Below, one piece after another: positions 33,640 through 44,560 of a DNA stretch of 64,000 nucleotides (its first letter is position 1; every line of letters begins with the position of its first letter). Below the pieces are notes generated by a model. It searched no databases. It was given only the letters and a program-made list of their open reading frames with translations, and had not been told where the DNA came from. A program made the translations under genes and the position numbers. Origin of the DNA: Medicago truncatula (lineage: Eukaryota > Streptophyta > Magnoliopsida > Fabales > Fabaceae); the NCBI RefSeq assembly GCF_003473485.1, contig NC_053043.1, positions 2,614,001 to 2,678,000 on the forward strand, given 5' to 3'.

Positions 33640-34016
33640 TATATCAAAACGTATCTTTTGATCAATCTTTTTTTAAAGTTGAACAACCTAGAGGGTCTAT
33701 AAAACAACCTTCTTAATTTAGTTATACGCTGATAGAATCATCAAATAAGCTCGAATCTCTTACCTCGATTTTTTTTGGGCCAAGATCAAGGACTTCATGG
33801 CTCCTTTTTTTTTATTCATCCAACAATATTTTGAATTAATTGTTTATAGATTTTTTAGATTTGTTAAAATAAACAATTCAATAAAGTCATTTCTTTCGGG
33901 ACAAAATTTATTTATTTCACTTGAAAATATAAAAATATAGTCTAGGGAAAAAGGTTATGTCATGCGGATCAGCTTTAATTTTGGGAGCTTTTTTGTCTTG
34001 GTGACATATTTAAATG

Positions 34017-34426
34017 GGGCAATTTTTATGGTACACTCAATAAAATTGAGTGTATAGGTACACCCATATGTTAAATGAATAGTTTAATGAGTTATTTTTT
34101 TAGAAAAAATATATTTTCTATTGGTTACAATTATAATAATTATATTTTATTTCTCAAAAGTGTCGGCAAATCAAAATTCAATTTTTTTTTTAATTTTTAA
34201 TACCCATCCATAATAGTGAATATTGATTTTTTTTGGATAAAATGTTAAAAAATTAGTATGATTCTTATAAAGGATGAAATGACGTTTTTTCTTATAAAAT
34301 AATATTTTCTAAAATATAAAAGTTGATAAATATTTATTTATTACATAAAAATGATCGATAACTTATTGATTTATGAAATAGGTGTACTGGTACACTTTAA
34401 TTTAAGGATGTACCAAAGAAACTCCC
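34017..34426. mobile_element. Non-autonomous DNA element, about 410 bp, with 8-9 bp target duplication
   Basis: TTTAAATG (extendable by G's shared with the element end) occurs at 34009-34016 and 34427-34434. The left end gggcaatttttatggtaca is an imperfect reverse complement of the right end gtaccaaagaaactccc. The superfamily is unclear (hAT or Mutator). Confidence 0.6.
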
Positions 34427-34434
34427 TTTAAATG

Positions 34435-35544
34435 GGGATTCTTTAGTATCAAAGACTTTTTGGCCCCCAAACGTGTGGGTTAAGGTCATAGTTTGAGGCC
34501 TTTCAAAATTGATAAGAATATATGCAAGAGTTTCGGAGTTTAGTCGCTTCTTCTACTAATTTTCTCACTCTTCATAGGTTGTAACAAAGTAGTAACCATT
34601 AATATTTTTCAATATAAAAAAAAAAGTAGATTAATATTTTTGACATAATTTAATAAGATTTTTTAATTTTTGTTTCTAGGAAGATTATTTAATTCATGGT
34701 ATTTGTCAATTAAGGGAAAAAAAATAAATATTTTAAACTCGCAATTGGACCGTTGGAGAAGGCTGGACAATGAATCAAATAATCAAAAGAGAAATAAGCT
34801 TAAAGCTAAAGAATCCATTTATGAAAAATGACTAATCATAAAAAAGTACTACTTTAGGAAATAAAAAATCTAATAAATGGTAAGTATCTCTTGGCAGAAG
34901 GTTATCATTTATATTCATCACTTTTTATGTTGATCGGACGATATGAATTGCATCATACCATACCTTTAATTCAAGCATCTACACATCATTTCCAGTTTCT
35001 GTATATATATGTCTGCAGGAGTAATCCATGGATATCAAATCTTTTTAGAAACGTTAGGTTACTTCATGTAAAAGAATATACTTGAAAGGAATTTGATAAA
35101 GTGCATGCAATGCAATGCTGTGGAAAGTAAAAGACATGAAGCATCATTGTGATGTTAATAATTAAAGTATGCGTATTATGACTATACAAAAACTTTTCTT
35201 TTGTTGTTTTGGCAAATCAATTACAAAGCCTGTGTTACAATCTTGTAATGCAAGTCTTTATGGAAAGCTTGAAAAGGGTTCTTTCTTTTTTGATTTTGCA
35301 AATTATTCATATAGCAAAGTACTGCTCAAATTATACTATCAAATTGCATTGACATAGGCCTGTGTCATATTATTCCATACCAAGACTTGACAGGCTCTAC
35401 CCTTAATTGAATGTACTTTTGACACTTTTTAGGGTTGTCAAGTTATATATGCATCCTTGACCTATGTATGAAATGTTCTCATTTGAAAAGACATGAGGAA
35501 ATAAGTGTCCAGCACATTCTTATACATATATATATATATATTTG
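34435..35544. other. Intergenic, no gene seen
   Basis: AT-rich. Short ORFs at 34891 and 35169 have no recognisable domains. Confidence 0.45.
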
Positions 35545-35742
35545 GCAAATACCAACTTGTGCCCTCAAGGACACATGTTAAAGAAATCATTATAAAAATA
35601 TACGTATGAAAAGTCGTGCAGTCAACATTTTAAAAATTAAAGTATCACTTTGTCAAAAAAAAAAAAAAAAATTTCCAATGCAAAGTTGCTCTTTTTGATT
35701 CCTTAACATGTGCCTTAGGGCACAAGTTAATTTTTTTTTTCT
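35545..35742. mobile_element. Small inverted-repeat MITE
   Basis: Left 'aacttgtgccctcaagg' plus 'acacatgttaa' is mirrored by right 'ttaacatgtgcctta' plus 'gggcacaagtta'. Arms are about 40 bp around an A-rich centre. No clean target duplication was identified. Confidence 0.55.
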
Positions 35743-36515
35743 TAGTCATACAGATACTTGATACTGACTTGATCATACCAATAATCAGTCTATACAAGAA
35801 GAATTTGAAATAAATGCCTTCAACAAAAAATATTATGTGATAAACGTGACTTCTTTTTATGTGTTCCTTGTATTTTTCAATAATGACAAGATGATTACTG
35901 TACTGAATATACTCTTTTGGTACAAATATTCGGATTAATAGTTAAGTAAATTATCATTTGTTTTAAGACGAAAGATCCAATTGAGTTCAAAATTTTCTTG
36001 TGGCTTAATTAAATTCTTTACAAAAAATATATCTAAGTTGGTCTCTGGTATTATCATAAGGAGAATGTATTAGTCATAATCAGTTGCGGATCTTGATATC
36101 ATTTATTAGGATGCCAAATATTTATGGAATATATATTAAAACAAAAGTGTGTGTTTAATATGAACCCCTCAATAATGATTGGACATTTACCATGTTCAGC
36201 AAAAATTTTATTTTATAATACAATTATGCGGGCTTTAGAGACAAAGAGTATATATGCATGGCCCACAAAAAATAGTATTAGTTGTTCCTTGCTTGTCATT
36301 TTTTGGTTGTACATATATCACACCTCTCTATAATAAGAACGTACAAAAAACAAAAATAAAATTTATAATAGCAGTAATAATAATGATAATAATAAACTTA
36401 ATTAGGGTTCATTTTTTTTTTTTATATAATTAAAATAGGAGGGTCTCGACCGACTAGGTCCATAGTAGACGACTCATATTTTATACATATGTTACATATT
36501 AAATATAAATAGGGT
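35743..36515. other. Intergenic, no gene seen
   Basis: AT-rich with no coding signal. Confidence 0.45.
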
Positions 36516-36519
36516 TGCA

Positions 36520-36653
36520 AACGTCCACAAGTACTAGTTCAACTGGCAAAAATGTCAAAATTATTAGGTTAAACGTCGTGATCGAGTTCAAACACCCGCT
36601 CCTCCACTTATGTGTGTGAGTTTCTATTATTTTTTTGTCTACCTAAAAAAAAG
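36520..36653 (+). mobile_element. tRNA-derived SINE, diverged copy
   Basis: A-box-like ctagttcaactgg, B-box-like cgagttcaaacacccg, then 'ctcctccactta' and 'gtgtgagtttc' as in the copy at 37798-37933, ending in an A-run. Confidence 0.5.
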
Positions 36654-36715
36654 ATTGTAGACTTCGAGTGCTGTCTTGATGTTAGGATCCAAAATTTGTT
36701 AAACATTTATGTCAG

Positions 36716-36780
36716 TCAGGGCCGGCCCAACCGAGGGTGCGGCGGCCTAGGTCCATGCCCACAGGGAGCCTGCATTTTTT
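36716..36780 (+). mobile_element. Single hAT-type end (CAGGGCCGGCCC)
   Basis: CAGGGCCGGCCCAACCGAGG followed by GC-rich sequence is the recurring terminus of a plant hAT-like family. A matching opposite end was not found, so this is a partial element. Confidence 0.4.
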
Positions 36781-37797
36781 TATGGAGTAGGGGGTGTATA
36801 TAGAAATATTTTGTTTAATGGGGGTGTATATAGCAAAGCTGATCCAAACATTTATCAGACTTCAGCCCATCGGCCGTTTCACCTTTTTTTTACAACCCAA
36901 CAACATTTCATTTTCACCCCCCAACCCAGCACTTTCATTTTCACCCCACAATTGATTAAGCAAAACGCAAAACTTAGAAGTAAAACGTAAATCGCAAAAG
37001 CAGCAACACGTAAAATACAAAGTATCTACTCCTTCCCAGAGACCGAATTTGTTTTTTTTTTTTAAGGATGTTTTTTTGGGGTTTTAGATTGAAGCTAACC
37101 TGAATGTGTATTTAGGCATCACAATATAATATGATTTTTATCATGAAAGTTTCATATTTGGGAAGGGACATCAAATTTGGTCTTGTTGTGATTTTCGATA
37201 AGTAACATAGCATATTCTATTGAAAAATGATAAAAGGTTTTCATGTTACTGGTTTGAGGGAAGTATATTTTATACTATTGTGAATTTATGATGACGAATG
37301 ATAATACAACTCTTTAAGAAATTTTAGAGGTAGTAAATCAAATCAATTAAATAATCAAATTAAATAATGAAACTTATATAAAGCTTGACTATCATTTTAC
37401 TTAGCTTTCTTTGTTGGGTTTGGTTTTTTTTTTTTGGTAAGTGTTGGGTTTGGTTCGACCCACACAAATATTTTTTATTTACTTTTATTAATAATAATAT
37501 ATAAGACGAGATGCATTTGAAATACGATAGTTGAGTGTCAAACTGTCAATATAGTTGGAATTTCAAAACATGGTAAGGGCCCTTTTATTAAACTTGGTAT
37601 AAGGTCCATAAAATGCTAGGAACGAGCTTGTTAAACCAGTCACAAATATTGTCATTTTTTTCAATATTTCTTCATCACTTTTAACTACAAGTATTTTTAT
37701 TGTTCATAGAGATTTTTGTTTTTAAATCAGCTGACCCATTTGGTGCAATAAAGTTTGATTGTTGTTGTATGGTACTATTAAATCAGTCATATATTAT
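36781..37797. other. Intergenic, no gene seen
   Basis: AT-rich. No convincing coding frame. Confidence 0.45.
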
Positions 37798-37933
37798 CCC
37801 CGTGAGCATAGCTCAGTTGGTAGGGATATTGCATATTATATGCAGGAGCCGGGGTTCGAACCCCGGACACTCCACTTCTCCACAATTAAATTGTGTGAGC
37901 TCTAGCCACTAAGCTACTTGACAAAAAAAAAAA
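37798..37933 (+). mobile_element. tRNA-derived SINE, well-preserved copy
   Basis: The pol III A-box TAGCTCAGTTGG is at 37809-37820 and the B-box GGTTCGAACCC at 37853-37863, followed by a non-tRNA body (tccacttctccacaatt, gtgtgagctctagcc) and an A-run. The anticodon-arm region does not fold as a tRNA, so it is a SINE and not a tRNA gene. Confidence 0.75.
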
Positions 37934-38070
37934 TTAGTAACAAATTTTAAAGTTATCAACACAGGTTAATTAATTGTCCAACTCTTTTCCCCCTTTATGT
38001 TACAAACATGACATCTTATTTGATTAGACTATATAATAATGGATACAGAAATGTAGTGGAAGATGAAAAA

Positions 38071-40381
38071 TCATTGTGACCCTTTGAGCTTCTTTGCAAT
38101 TCCAGCAAAGTATTTTCCCTGATGGAAAGCTTGAGCCAATTCTAACTCACTAGGTTCTCCTATTTCATGTTCCCCAAAAGTTCCTGAACCATATGGTGAT
38201 CCACCCTTCACGTTTTCCATCTCAAACATTCCAGCACCAAATGTGTATCCAATAGGTACAAAAAGCATGCCATGGTGAACAAGCTGAGTAATAGATGTAA
38301 ACCTGAAAATTTGAAAAACCATAGAACAAATAGTTACTTTGCTTGTGTTGACTTATTTTTGTAATTACATCCTATGGCGAAGCTAGCCTAAATTCTACGA
38401 GACAAACAAATAGTATATTTTATGAATCGTTTATTGACATTTTTTTCACAATGACAATTGAGAGAACTCTCTCAATTGTTAATTGAGAGTTTTTTTTTTT
38501 GTTGTGTAAATCAGATATCTTCCGTATGAAACTGTAAAGACTAATCTCTCAAGCATTATAGAATTTAATTGGATGGTAAACTCTCCTTAAGAGTTTTAAC
38601 GCTGTTGGATACCTAAGACTGGATTTCAACCCAAAACCTTGGATAACCTAGAAAGTGTTAGTTGAGAGTTTGAGACCGAAAGTGTTTTTATTTATTGAAG
38701 CAATTGTGACGGAAAGTGTTAAAACAAGAAGAATAAATTAATCTATCAAATGATATATTATTTTTTTTCTGTCGGATTTCTACAAACTTTTTATAAATAG
38801 GCTTAGTTGGGGTAGTTAAATCTACATTATTAAAATTTAAAATAGTATAGTATAAAAATACACTAACTTTCTTCTAAAAAAAATACACTAACTTATTAAA
38901 AAATTATATTATACATATATACTTTTTAAAAGTGGGGGAAGCCTTGGCACACTACCCACCTACCCTTATTCCATGCTAAGTTGATTTATTTGTTTAGCTA
39001 AATTTTAGTTGATCGTTTTTAATTTCTTTTTTTCACACACTAACAAGTGAAAAAAAATAAGATTATTAAGGTGCGTTTGATTTGCTAAAAAATGAAGGAC
39101 AGGATAGAACAACTCTAGTTGTCCAGTGTTTGATTTGTAAAACTGTTTCAGGTACAGGACAAACTGGAGGCAAGGAGAGGACAAAAACTCATATTTTTGT
39201 CCCTCACCAAACCACAGCACAACTTTTTGTCCCACATACAAGTTGTCTAAAATACCAAAATAGCATTTTGTTCCTCAAAAATCGTATAAAACAAAAAATT
39301 ACTCAATGCCATAAAAAATTTGTCCAGTGCTGTTCTGCCTTATGTTGTACTGTTCTATCTTATACTGTTCTATCAAGTACTTGTTGTTTTGCAAACCAAA
39401 CACACCCTTAAAGTTTGAAATAGTGTGGCAACATATCAAATATTCCTGTAACTTTTTCCTATTTTTACAATACACTATAATAGTTGACTCCTTCTCGAAC
39501 TATGTATATATGAGAACTTTAATACATTGAGCTGTTCTTATTTTATTACTCAATAATTTATATTCTAAAATTATATTAGATTTTGAATTGAACATGACTT
39601 ATTTTCTTAAAACCGGCTTGTAAGATAAAAATATAAGAATTAGAAAGATGAGAAGGATGAGTGACTAACGGTGTTTCCTCTTGGCCACTTCCTTGAGAAG
39701 CAGTGGAGAAAAAGAAGCCAGCAGGCTTTCCTGCAAGTGTTTGTTTGTTCCATAAACTTCCAGTTGCATCAAAAAATACTTTGAATTGAGCAGACATCAT
39801 TCCATATCTTGCTGGAAAACCAAACAAAAAACCATCAGCATCAGCAAGCTGTTTAGGTGAAATATCTGGTACTTCACTCCTTGGAGGTGCTTTCATCTTC
39901 CTTAGGACTTCTTCAGACAATATTTCAGGTACCTGCCAGAGTTTTGCTTCTACTCCTTCTACTGATGCAGCCCCCTTTAGAATCTCTTCAGCTAGCTTCT
40001 CAACATGTCCGTACACAGAATGGTACCTAAACATGCAAAGTAAATTTCATATGAGGATAGAGGATATGATATATATACTCTTATTGATCTTGTGATACTA
40101 CTAATTAAGCAAAAAACCGAGAAATCTATGTTTGGAGCAGTTGCTAGGATTTGCAACTTTTACGTCTAAACGTGTTTTTACACTGAAATTTATTTTTCAA
40201 CTTACTTTTACGTATTATGTCAACAAAAACAGTAAAAAAAAAAACACTCATTTTGTATCCAAACATAAAACGCGTCAAAATCAATTTTACAAAATCAGTT
40301 TTGATCGATCATCCAAAAACCAATTAGACACTAAGAAGAGAGAGGAAGAAGAGCTTACACAATGTAAACTTTAGTGGCCAT
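38071..40381 (-). CDS. FQR1: NAD(P)H:quinone oxidoreductase, FQR1/WrbA family
   Basis: Three exons join in frame with GT/AG introns: 40381-40359, 40026-39670 and 38302-38071, giving 203 aa, the usual family length. The product is a flavodoxin-fold FMN protein that transfers two electrons from NAD(P)H to quinones, avoiding semiquinone radicals; plant members are cytosolic or plasma-membrane-associated and auxin- or stress-responsive. Visible motifs: the N-terminal FMN phosphate loop ([20 protein letters not shown]), the ring-contacting [18 protein letters not shown], and the C-terminal half with [14 protein letters not shown] and SPYGSGTF. The C-terminus (AKKLKGSQ) is typical. Intron 2 is ~1.37 kb because it contains a Tourist-like MITE. 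A TATA-like CTATAAG lies about 55 bp upstream of the ATG on the minus strand. Confidence 0.92.
38303..39669 (-). other. Intron 2 of the FQR1-like gene
   Basis: Donor CC|GTTAGT at 39669 and acceptor TTTCAG before 38302. It contains the MITE at 39069-39407; the rest is AT-rich. Confidence 0.85.
39069..39407. mobile_element. Tourist-like (PIF/Harbinger) MITE, 339 bp, TTA target duplication
   Basis: TTA flanks both ends (39066-39068 and 39408-39410). The left end AGGTGCGTTTGATTTGC matches the reverse complement of the right end, GGGTGTGTTTGGTTTGC, at 13 of 17 positions. A 3-bp TTA duplication with a GGGTGTGTTTGG-type end is the Tourist pattern. Confidence 0.8.
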
Positions 40382-40431
40382 TGATATAGAAAAGGAGTTG
40401 GTGAATGAAATGAATACATGTTACTCTCTTC

Positions 40432-40438
40432 TTATAGA
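40432..40438 (-). promoter_or_regulatory. Probable TATA box of the FQR1-like gene
   Basis: CTATAAG on the minus strand about 50-60 bp upstream of the start codon. Position is right but the motif is short. Confidence 0.35.
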
Positions 40439-40439
40439 A

Positions 40440-41075
40440 GCCCCGAATTCTTTAACCTAACATTATTATTGTTTTGTTTATATACATAAATATAAACTAA
40501 GGTAGTTTTGTTTAAGGAGTATAACATGAACTATAAAAAAATTATTCCATCAGTGCACGACAAGTAGTCACCATTTGGTCAAAAGCAAATAATAATCATT
40601 TTTAAAATCTAATCGCCAAGATTGAATGATTGAATAAATCGCCCTTTATAAGATGTATGTTAAATCCTTACAAAAAAAAAGAAGTAAAAAGATGTATGTT
40701 AAGAAAAATGCTATAAGCATATTTTTCTCAAAAAATGTATGTTAAATAAATGGTTAATTTCATATATTTTAGTGATTCATAAAATACTTTAATTGATTAT
40801 TATCACGACTCTACATTTGTGTTATACAAGGTTCTTTTTAGTGTTGTTTCTATAAATAAATTAATTTTTATATTAATTTATAAATATGAAAATTGTATCT
40901 TTATAATCAATTTTTATAACAAGCATATTTTTTGTATCCATATATGTACAAGAAGTTGGATCAATTTTCTGTCAAGAAAAGAAAATAAAGAACTCACGAT
41001 CAGTTGATGTCATCCGTGACTAAGCTAATTTGTCTTTCCTATATATTTAAATATTTGTTTAAAATTGATAGCAGA
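40440..41075. other. Intergenic, no gene seen
   Basis: AT-rich promoter-side flank of the FQR1-like gene. Confidence 0.4.
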
Positions 41076-41842
41076 AAGGGCCGGCAATGAACCGATACAA
41101 CTCAAATAAAGTTCAGAACTCGACTCGGTAATTAGTTCGTTGAACTTGGTTCATGAACCAAACGAGCCGAACTTGAGCTAAAAATTAAGTTCGTTAACTA
41201 AATAAGTTGAACTTGAGTTATATATAGTTCGACTCGTTTGGTTCACAAACTGACTCGATTATATATAGACACACACAAAGCTAGGTAATAGTATTTAACT
41301 AATAGTAAAATATAATAGAAGCAATATAAAACAACAATGGTAACAGAGTGGACCTGGATAGTTTTTAGCAATGAAAATATGTTGCTTGTAGTGCCATAGT
41401 GTTTTAGTAAAGCTGCACTACTTTGTTTTTGTCCCACATCGAAAGTATTTGAGATAGACACAACAATACTTGTCTATAAAACAAGCGGCTTTGCTACTCT
41501 TTGATATGAAGGTGGGCAATCTATTATTTCACGGTTGTGGAATCGCTATAGTCCTCTTTGCTTTAGTTTTTTTTTTTTTTTTTTTATAATTTTTTTTTAA
41601 AAATATTAATAGGTTTAAAATATGCAATTTTTTAAATAAAAAAATAAATTTCAAAATTATGTGATTCGAGTAAATGAACCTAACGAGCCGAACCGAGTTG
41701 CTCGTGAACTTTAAACGAGCCGAACTCGAGCCCAAAAAAAGGTTGGTTTTGAACTCGAGTCGAGTTTCGAGCCGAACCAATTCTTATCGAGTCGAGCCGA
41801 GTTCAGACAAATTCGACTCGACTCGACTCATTTCCAGCCCTA
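41076..41842. mobile_element. Non-autonomous hAT-like element, 767 bp, 8-bp target duplication (7/8)
   Basis: Flanks ATAGCAGA (41068-41075) and ATCGCAGA (41843-41850) differ at one base. The element begins aagggccggcaatgaa and ends ctcatttccagcccta, imperfect inverted repeats. Subterminal regions are full of gagccgaac and ctcgactcg phrases in both orientations. A diverged target duplication and ends suggest an older insertion. Confidence 0.75.
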
Positions 41843-42199
41843 ATCGCAGACAAAATAAAGATCTATATCTGATCATGTTTGTCATTAATAGTTAAATTAA
41901 AATTGCAAAAATAATTTGTTATGTAGTGCTAAAAGTTTATACTGTTAAGTGTTGGGTAATCGCAGACATTGGCACACTCACGAGGTTAAGATAATTTTTT
42001 ATTTTTTTAGGGTGGGTGGGTGGGGGTGTTTGTGTGTGTGTAATATTTAAGGTGCGTTGCTAACGATGCCTGAGACCAATAGTTAAAGAATTATAAAAGG
42101 CTTTGTTTTTTTTTTCTTTCTTTTTTAATCTCATGAAAAAGAACAGATGAGAGAGAAATGTTGTTGAGACATTTCATAAGGTTGAGAAACACGAGTAAA

Positions 42200-42970
42200 A
42201 TACGTTTTTTCCGTCTCGACAGTTACTTGTCGAGGAATTCAATAACTGTATGTAGTTAACTGCCGAGGAAAATCTCGGTAGTTAATTGCCGATGATCTTC
42301 TGCTACAAATCTGGCAGAAACTCTCTCATCAATTATTCATCTCATCTTCCAATTTTTTTTACCAAATCTCTCTAAAAAATCCAACTAAATCCAACCTTAT
42401 TCAACAAAATCACAAGTAAGTAATTATAATGCTATTAACTTACATTTTAGTTGTTATAAATGTTTTTATTTGTTAGTTTTTGAGTAGATTTATTATTTTT
42501 AAGTTTTTTAGTAGATTTACATGTTATAATTAATTTTTAGAGTAGATGTTAGTTTAATTAATGTTGTTAAAATATTTGCATGATGTTTATGTTATAATTT
42601 AGAATTTTAGGGTTATTTATTATTTTGGTGTTTTTTATTTATTTTTTTATTTTAATTTTTAATTAGATTTACATGTTATAAATCATTTTTAGATTAGATG
42701 TTAGTTGATTAATTTAGTTAAAATGTTTGCATGATGATTATGTTATTGTTTAAAATTTTAGGGTTATATTTTAATTTGGTGTTTTTTATTTATTTATTTA
42801 TTTTAGTAAGAGTATATGATTTATTTTAAGAGTAAATATAAGTTAACTAATTTTGTTATATTTACATTATAACAAAAAAAATACGCTTTTGCCCTCTCGG
42901 CAGTTAACTGCCAAGGAATTCAAAAACCGGCTGCAGTTAACTACCGAGGAAAACAATTGGTGTGAGATTC
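42200..42970. repeat. Repeat block with 'gttaactgccgagg' motifs around a ~150-bp tandem duplication
   Basis: Motifs of the form cagttaactgcc...gaggaattcaa occur at about 42215-42290 and again at 42895-42950. Between them, two ~150-bp units (about 42508-42655 and 42661-42805) share tttacatgttata, tttgcatgatg, attttagggttat and ggtgttttttattt in order. The identity of the parent element is unknown. Confidence 0.6.
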
Positions 42971-43093
42971 AGGGCTAGTTCTTCGGTCTCCTGGTGTCTT
43001 CTATATTCAAAATCGCAATCAAAATCGGTACCCTAATCCTTGGCCGCAGCTGGCTTTATATAGAAAAAATTTTAGGGTTTCAGAAAGCCCACC

Positions 43094-43271
43094 ATCGTGC
43101 CACGTTACGATCCAATCGTGACACGATCACCTCATTAATCCTACGTGGCAGCAGACAAATTTTCATATCGTGGCACGTTCCAGACTTTATCGTGGCACAA
43201 AATTTCCAGTGGCAAATTCTTTGTCCCACGTTCAACAATCGTGCCACGAGATGTTCTAAACGTGGCACGAT
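43094..43271. repeat. Cluster of ATCGTGCCACG / CGTGGCACGAT motifs
   Basis: Seven full or partial copies occur in 180 bp in both orientations: 43094-43104, 43115-43127 (palindromic atcgtgacacgat), 43143-43150, 43167-43177, 43189-43198, 43238-43249 and 43260-43271. Spacing is irregular. Function is unknown. Confidence 0.8.
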
Positions 43272-43482
43272 GCTTCACTCTTAGGCATTTTTCAATCTTT
43301 TCATCAATTTCTCCTCTTAAGCTCTTGTTACTGTTTTGATCTGATTTCACTATGAATTACAAGTAGTTGACTCTCTAAAACCAATTATTATCAAATTCTA
43401 AAAACATTTGGTATTTTATTTTCAACAAATAAATATACACAAAAAATAAAGTGTGATGGAAACATAAGAATGAGAAACTCAC

Positions 43483-43645
43483 GGTGTAGTTTCTTGGCCA
43501 CCTCCTTGACAAGCAGTGCTGTAAAAGATGCCAGCAGGCTTTCCTGCAAGTTTCTGTGTGCACCATAGGTCTCCAGTTGTATCCATAAATGCTTTGAATT
43601 GAGTAGCCATCATTCCAAATCTTGTTCCACCTGTGCTTGTTCCTG
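43483..43645 (-). pseudogene. Decayed second copy of FQR1/WrbA exon 2 (3' part)
   Basis: Minus-strand reading gives TRFGMMATQFKAFMDTTGDL, then LAGKPAGIFYSTACQGGGQ and a consensus donor (ACC|GTGAGT), matching the second half of exon 2 of the neighbouring FQR1-like gene in the same orientation. The upstream half of the exon is absent: sequence changes at about 43650 to a hAT-like fragment. No first or third exon was found nearby. It is a truncated paralogue from a local duplication. Confidence 0.75.
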
Positions 43646-43664
43646 TAATCACATCAAAGTAATT

Positions 43665-44313
43665 TGCAAGCCTAGCGGGCTTCGGGCTTTAGCGGACCGG
43701 TCCAAAAAGCTCGGTTGACAAAACGGACTTGAAATATACTACCCAAGCCCGGCCCTACACGGGCCGCGGGCTAAACGGGCCGGCCCATATTAAAAATTAT
43801 ATATATTTTTTATTTTAAAAAAGTACTATAAAACACTGCTATAATTTTTTTATAAATAATATTTTTAATATGTTTAAATAATGTCTAGCATAAAAGTAAA
43901 TTGTAAACATTTTCGTACAAACGTCGTAAACTAAAACGACGAGGAAAATGATTTTAAATAAATTAGATATGTTATGGTTATAGATATTTATATATTCGAT
44001 CTTTAAAACTATAAATAACGAAATGAATAAATATAATTTTATATTACATTTATATTTGTGTTAATTCATTGAATTTTCACTTTTGTTTTTTACTTTGATA
44101 ATCAACTAAGTAAATAATTATTTGAAAAATATATATAATTTATAGATTTTTTTTTTGTTATGCGGGCTAACGGGCTACCTGCGGGCCCATTCGGGCTAGC
44201 CCTAACGGGTACCGGGCTTTTAAGGACCGGGCTAAAAAGCCCTATTAAAATTCGGGCTCAATATTTTAGGCCCAAGCCCTATATTTATGGGCCGGCCCGT
44301 TTTGACAGCTCTA
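43665..44313. mobile_element. hAT-like non-autonomous element, left end altered
   Basis: The right end (44289-44313) is gggccggcccgttttgacag then ctcta, the standard terminus of a legume hAT-like family. The left part has many cgggct/gggccgg phrases but no matching terminus, and the 8 bp after the right end (gttgttgg) are not found on the left. It abuts the decayed FQR1 exon. Confidence 0.6.
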
Positions 44314-44460
44314 GTTGTTGGTGAGTGTGAGGTGCCGTTTAATTTGGGAAATGAGACTTTTTTCCCATCATGGAAAAGTTTTTTTAAACCATTAGATTAA
44401 AAGGGAACATTAATTTTATCATAGGCTATCCACACTATATCTTTCTTCTCATTGTCTTCA

Positions 44461-44560
44461 AATTTATCTTTTTATTCCCCGAAAACCTTGTTTTTATATA
44501 CAAACCAATTCCATTTATATAATTTATATTTTTATTCCCCGATAACCTTGTTTTTTGTTT
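44461..44560. repeat. 60-bp-period direct repeat
   Basis: The phrase tttattccccgaaaaccttg at 44471-44490 recurs as tttattccccgataaccttg exactly 60 bp later, with similar flanks. Confidence 0.8.

Noticed and set aside
37801..37873. tRNA-like sequence with pol III A and B boxes
   Set aside because: The anticodon arm does not fold properly, the 3' end continues into a SINE body with an A tail, and related copies are dispersed in the window. Annotated as a SINE.
43080..43350. Overlapping ORFs on both strands near 43.1-43.3 kb
   Set aside because: They arise from the inverted ATCGTGCCACG word cluster and show no protein family.
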